A stretch of DNA of 64,000 nt from Streptomyces sp. NBC_01210. GTDB taxonomy: Bacteria > Actinomycetota > Actinomycetes > Streptomycetales > Streptomycetaceae. Under the pieces are notes generated by a model. That model did not search any database. It had not been told where the DNA came from and saw only the letters and a list, made by a program, of their open reading frames with translations. The translations under genes and the position numbers were made by a program. Positions 60,928 through 64,000 of the stretch are shown piece after piece. Location: positions 8,680,001-8,744,000 of the forward strand of contig NZ_CP108549.1 of NCBI RefSeq assembly GCF_036010325.1, in the 5' to 3' direction. Position 1 is the stretch's first letter, and every line of letters starts with the position of its first letter.

Positions 60928-61824
60928 ATGCTCGGAACGCATATATCGCGCCGTGCGCGGCGAGGCCTGGCCACGGCCCTGGTTGTCGGGACAACGCTGG
61001 CTGCGCTCGCGACGGCCGCCCCGGCCGAGGCGAGCACCGCCGGCGCAACGGTCGGCGGCGCGCAGGTCACGTGCACTTCGCGGCTGCCGGGGCTGGCGGG
61101 CCGACTGTCGAAGGACATCGCCGGCGCACTCCACGGGCGCCAGGGCGCCTCCGCGCTCGCGCTCTACGACCGGACCACGGCAACCTCCTGCACGTACAAA
61201 GCCGACGCGACATTCGATTCGGCAAGTGTGGTCAAAGCCACGGTGCTCGGAGCCCTCTTGCGGCTGGCCATGGAGGAGCACCGCAGCCTCACGCCGCACG
61301 AGGTGGACCTGACCACCGCCATGATCACCAAGTCGGACAACGACGCGACGTCCGCTCTGTGGCGACAGATCGGCCCCAAGGGTATCCAGCACTTCCTGAC
61401 CCTGGCGGGAATGCGGGACACCGTAGCGGGGCCGAAGGGTTATTGGGGGCGCACCCAGATCACCGCCAGTGACGAGCTCAAACTGCTGCGCCTGCTCACC
61501 TCGGACAACTCGGTCCTCGACCGGAACGCACGCACCTACGCCCTCGGCCTGATGAATCGAGTCGTCCCCGACCAGCGGTGGGGGGTGTCGGCCGGGGCAC
61601 CCGGCTCGGCGACGGTCCATCTGAAGAACGGCTGGCTGCCGCGTGCGACCAAGGGCTGGCGGGTACACAGCATCGGCGCGTTCACCGGCGGAGGTCACGA
61701 GTACGCGATCGTCGTGCTCTCCCACGGCAACCGGTCGATGAACGACGGCATCGCCACCATCGAAGGCGCTGCCCGCATCATCAACCGCGACTTGACCCTG
61801 CCGAAGGTCCCGACGGCCTCCTAG
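60928..61824 (+). CDS. Secreted class A beta-lactamase-like serine hydrolase
   Basis: A 298-residue exported protein (MLGTHISRRARRG... signal peptide to about residue 35; MERD at 60907 is an in-frame alternative). Active-site motifs are present but altered: Ser100-V-V-Lys103 (SxxK), Ser136-Asp137-Asn138, and Lys233-Asn-Gly in place of KTG. The S-to-SDN interval is 36 residues instead of about 60, and the class A Glu166 loop is not evident. It is therefore unlikely to be an efficient beta-lactamase; an esterase, DD-peptidase or binding role is possible. Confidence 0.8.
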   Translation: MLGTHISRRARRGLATALVVGTTLAALATAAPAEASTAGATVGGAQVTCTSRLPGLAGRLSKDIAGALHGRQGASALALYDRTTATSCTYKADATFDSASVVKATVLGALLRLAMEEHRSLTPHEVDLTTAMITKSDNDATSALWRQIGPKGIQHFLTLAGMRDTVAGPKGYWGRTQITASDELKLLRLLTSDNSVLDRNARTYALGLMNRVVPDQRWGVSAGAPGSATVHLKNGWLPRATKGWRVHSIGAFTGGGHEYAIVVLSHGNRSMNDGIATIEGAARIINRDLTLPKVPTAS

Positions 61825-62027
61825 GCTCCGGAGCGGCAAGCGGACAGGGCGCTGCTCGCATCTGCTCGCCGGGGTAGTACGCGGCCACCCGACAGGTTCT
61901 CTGTGACCGCCGCCACGACTCGATCCTGGATGAGAGGGGATCATCGAAGCGGCGCTGCGCCGGCGCGACCGGGTCGATCAATGCGAGCGCACGGTCGAGG
62001 TGCCGGCGCCAACCACGCACGAGCCCG

Positions 62028-62735
62028 TCAGGTGCGGCGCAGCACCCGTCCCGCGCCGGCTGCGACCGTGGTCGCGAGGAGCCAGCCCGTGCCGATCAAT
62101 ACGACGGCCGCCCACTGCAGGGCGCCGTCCGAGGCGTAGGAGCGTTCCTGGCCCAGGTCCACGAGGGGCAGCAGCAGGTCGAGGGTGTAGATGGCCGCCT
62201 GGAAATGCGGTGCCTTGCCGTCCCCCACCACCGTCGGGGGCCATGCAGTGAACAGTGCCGTCCCCAGGGTCAGGAAACCCAGCAGGAGCACCACTGCACG
62301 CATGGGGCGGTAGCCGTAGCCGACCGTCGCGTCCTGGAGGAGACTCCACAGTCGGGCCGGCGGCGTCAGCGTGGGGCGCATGCTGCGGTGCTTTGCGACG
62401 AGTACGGTGCGGGCCTCGGCGTCCTGGCCCTGGCGTTGGCAAGTGGCGGCGAGCTGTTCGTAGGGCTGGGGGACGAAGCCGGCAGGGTCGCGGCCGAGCC
62501 AGGGCAGACGGGTGCGGGCCGGAAGGGCAGGCTGGACGCTGTCGTAGACGGCTCCGTCGAGGACAAGTCCGGCGGGCCAGGCGGCGGGATCGTCGCGCAG
62601 CATCCCGAATCTGCTCTGCCGCAGATCGATGATGCCGGCCGATGCCTCACGGGTGTGCAGCGACAGCGTGGCCGCGGACGATCCGCGGCAGGACAGCGCC
62701 GTACCGCCGGCGGGTACGTCGAGTTGCCTTCCCAT
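62028..62735 (-). CDS. Membrane protein, C-terminal part of an oxidoreductase-annotated family (shortened)
   Basis: A 235-residue protein. SAGIIDLRQSRFGMLRDDP and LDGAVYDSVQPALPARTRL match the repeat-end region of Streptomyces proteins annotated as membrane-associated oxidoreductases. QPYEQLAATCQRQGQDAEARTV and the TM helices AVVLLLGFLTLGTALFTAW and WAAVVLIGTGWLLATTVAA complete the C-terminus. Those relatives carry a longer pentapeptide-like N-terminus, absent here; a stop lies 18 codons upstream of the start. Probably N-terminally truncated. Confidence 0.6.
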   Translation of the reverse strand: MGRQLDVPAGGTALSCRGSSAATLSLHTREASAGIIDLRQSRFGMLRDDPAAWPAGLVLDGAVYDSVQPALPARTRLPWLGRDPAGFVPQPYEQLAATCQRQGQDAEARTVLVAKHRSMRPTLTPPARLWSLLQDATVGYGYRPMRAVVLLLGFLTLGTALFTAWPPTVVGDGKAPHFQAAIYTLDLLLPLVDLGQERSYASDGALQWAAVVLIGTGWLLATTVAAGAGRVLRRT

Positions 62736-62910
62736 CCCTTGCTCGGCGGCCGGTTGGCCGGAGCAGCTCTTCGTTACCCCTGACTGCGGCGGTCATGCCT
62801 CGCGGGGCGCAGGAATATCGACCCGAGTCAGCGGACAACAGCCACTACGTACCCCTTCGCCAGTCTCCGGACAGACCTGCACTCCGCAACTCGACAACGC
62901 TGGGAACAAC

Positions 62911-63255
62911 ATGACTAAGCCTTCTCGCTCCCGTGTCCTCCCCGAACGAGACACATCAGCCATGGACGAGCCCATCCCTTCGGCCAGAGCCGCGTGGTCT
63001 TCCGTTCGTGAACAGGCCACTGGGATGACACACCACGAGGCCAAAGCCGCGCTCCGAGCCATACAGCACTCTCTGGAAGAGGGCTCCGCAGCAGACGAGC
63101 AGCGTGAGCGGAGGGAATCCGAGGAAGAGGAATGGCAGCGCATCGTGGAAACCCTGGCGGACCACGACGGGCCCTACGACCCTGCGAGTGACCCGTTCGT
63201 TCAAGGCGAGCTGGCAGGCCAACAGGACCGGGAGGCTGCCGACCGGATTTCGTGA
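62911..63255 (+). CDS. Hypothetical acidic helical protein
   Basis: A 114-residue protein from ATG 62911 (TGGGA upstream). Highly charged and helical: THHEAKAALRAIQHSLEEG, QRERRESEEEEWQRIVETL, GELAGQQDREAADRIS. It could form a coiled coil. No family recognised. Upstream in-frame codons back to 62629 lack coding character. Confidence 0.55.
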   Translation: MTKPSRSRVLPERDTSAMDEPIPSARAAWSSVREQATGMTHHEAKAALRAIQHSLEEGSAADEQRERRESEEEEWQRIVETLADHDGPYDPASDPFVQGELAGQQDREAADRIS

Positions 63256-63614
63256 ACCGCACGAGGCTCTTCCTCGCCGCCGGGCTGCCGTCTGTTCCCG
63301 GGCGAGCGCCGCCGCCACAGCATCATCGATCGGACCTCGTGGCGCAGTTCGGGGTGCGCCATCGCGGTGATGGGCGGCTGTCGGCGCAGTACCGGGCGCG
63401 GCAGGCCGTCGGCGGGACCGCGGACATGGGGCACGATGAGGTGCTCGCATGCGCCCGCAGGTGCACGGACAAGGTGACCAGCTTCACCGCCAGTGCGGTC
63501 TCCAGCGGGAGTTGGGCTCCGGACCGCCAAGTACGACGTCAGGATCCTCACGTACGACAAGGCGAACAACGGTAGGCATTCTGCCGGTGCACCACCGGAA
63601 TTGAGCCGTGGCCA
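63256..63614 (+). other. Spacer without a recognised gene
   Basis: Open frames exist on both strands because of the GC content, but none shows a recognised motif or a ribosome site. Confidence 0.45.
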
Positions 63615-64000
63615 ATGCGTGCTCTTCCGAGTGCCTCCTCTTCTGTTCACACTGCTCTGCAGGGACGGCGGAGGGGGACTCGGTTGGCTGCTCGGCGGGG
63701 ACGTCGCTCCGCGGCGCGGAGGCGGCGCGAGGCGTTACGGAAGGCGGCGCTCGTAGGCGGTGGGCTGCTGGTGGTACTGCTGGTGGTGTTCTGGTCGGCG
63801 ATCTGGCCGTACGTTGTCGCGGCCGTCGTCGTCGGCAGTCTGGGTTCCCTGGCATGGTGGCTGTGGCGTACGGACCGGCTGCTGCGGAGCCGCGACCGGA
63901 ACTGGCGGCAGGACGATGCGGTACAGGCAGGTCACCGCACGCTCGCCGAGGTGGACGTGATGTCAGGAACCGAGTTCGAAGAGCTGGTCGCCGGTCTGTG
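63615..64000 (+). CDS. 5' part of a membrane-anchored protein, possibly Mrr-type restriction endonuclease
   Basis: An open frame from ATG 63615 runs off the window. A basic N-terminus (RRGRRSAARRRREALRKAAL) is followed by two hydrophobic helices (GGLLVVLLVVFWSAIWPYV and VAAVVVGSLGSLAWWLWRT). Then comes a linker and VMSGTEFEELVAGL, which resembles the first helix of the Mrr catalytic domain (xGxEFExLVAxLL). Streptomyces carry such two-TM Mrr-like proteins. The catalytic D-x(n)-QAK motif would lie beyond the window, so the nuclease call is provisional. Confidence 0.7.
   Translation, partial: MRALPSASSSVHTALQGRRRGTRLAARRGRRSAARRRREALRKAALVGGGLLVVLLVVFWSAIWPYVVAAVVVGSLGSLAWWLWRTDRLLRSRDRNWRQDDAVQAGHRTLAEVDVMSGTEFEELVAGL

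Noticed and set aside
63201..63650. 149-codon minus-strand frame at the right end
   Set aside because: No ribosome site or motif, and Arg/Pro-rich composition typical of GC-driven chance frames; it overlaps the start of the better supported membrane-protein gene.

Overview
The window comes from a high-GC actinomycete, almost certainly Streptomyces or a close relative. The grounds are third-position GC codon bias, GTG starts, many 4-nt start/stop overlaps, lineage-typical families (DUF6479, DUF5959, DUF5984, DUF4232, DUF1266 pairs, SARP/AfsR regulators, RppA-type type III PKS, F420-dependent oxidoreductase) and few closely packed housekeeping genes. The only core-like genes are a glutamate synthase small subunit and an EF-G paralogue. 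No rRNA, tRNA, CRISPR array, integrase or intact insertion sequence was seen. Several decayed genes suggest a chromosome-arm or accessory region.

Left part (1-11.8 kb): a fully overlapping five-gene operon encodes a DUF6479 membrane protein, a YbdK-type carboxylate-amine ligase, a HemK2-like methyltransferase, a CDGSH iron-sulfur protein and a heme-oxygenase-like diiron oxygenase. It looks like a small uncharacterised metabolic or biosynthetic cassette. A three-subunit molybdenum hydroxylase operon (PaoABC-like) follows, convergent with an F420-dependent luciferase-like oxidoreductase. A translationally coupled pair of DUF1266 paralogues comes next.

Middle (12-32 kb): a polyprenol-phosphate-type glycosyltransferase faces a polytopic DUF6056 protein. 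A broken merR gene, an anti-sigma-like ATPase and a divergent MarR/mycothiol-isomerase pair follow. The most suggestive locus is at 19.1-21.2 kb. Three adjacent genes encode a soluble helical protein ending in a short beta motif, a three-TM receptor-like protein beginning with a matching motif, and a solute-binding lipoprotein. This arrangement fits ligand-gated amyloid-type (BASS/RHIM-like) signalling. After it come DUF5984, a GNAT, an FAD-linked oxidase under a large SARP regulator, gltD, a frameshifted DUF4259 gene and a secreted subtilase with a strong terminator.

Right-middle (32-49 kb): two aldo/keto reductases, an internally deleted epoxide hydrolase, an RHH/Fic-like toxin-antitoxin module with a palindromic operator, a hidden 48-aa zinc-ribbon gene behind AT-rich palindromes, a GNAT-AAA ATPase fusion, a hidden 56-aa conserved gene, an RCC1-repeat pseudogene, a coupled pair of ATP-grasp ligases, a SnoaL/AKR operon, rppA, a creatininase-family amidohydrolase and a MarR-epoxide hydrolase operon.

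Right end (49-64 kb): an EF-G paralogue with terminator, a DUF4232 lipoprotein, an NB-ARC/WD40 protein with nine almost identical WD repeats, a membrane-fused molybdopterin oxidoreductase with a membrane partner, an AOC-barrel secreted protein, a trypsin-like protease, a decayed two-gene remnant, a secreted beta-lactamase-fold protein, a shortened membrane protein, a small acidic protein, and the start of a membrane-anchored protein that may carry an Mrr-type nuclease domain.
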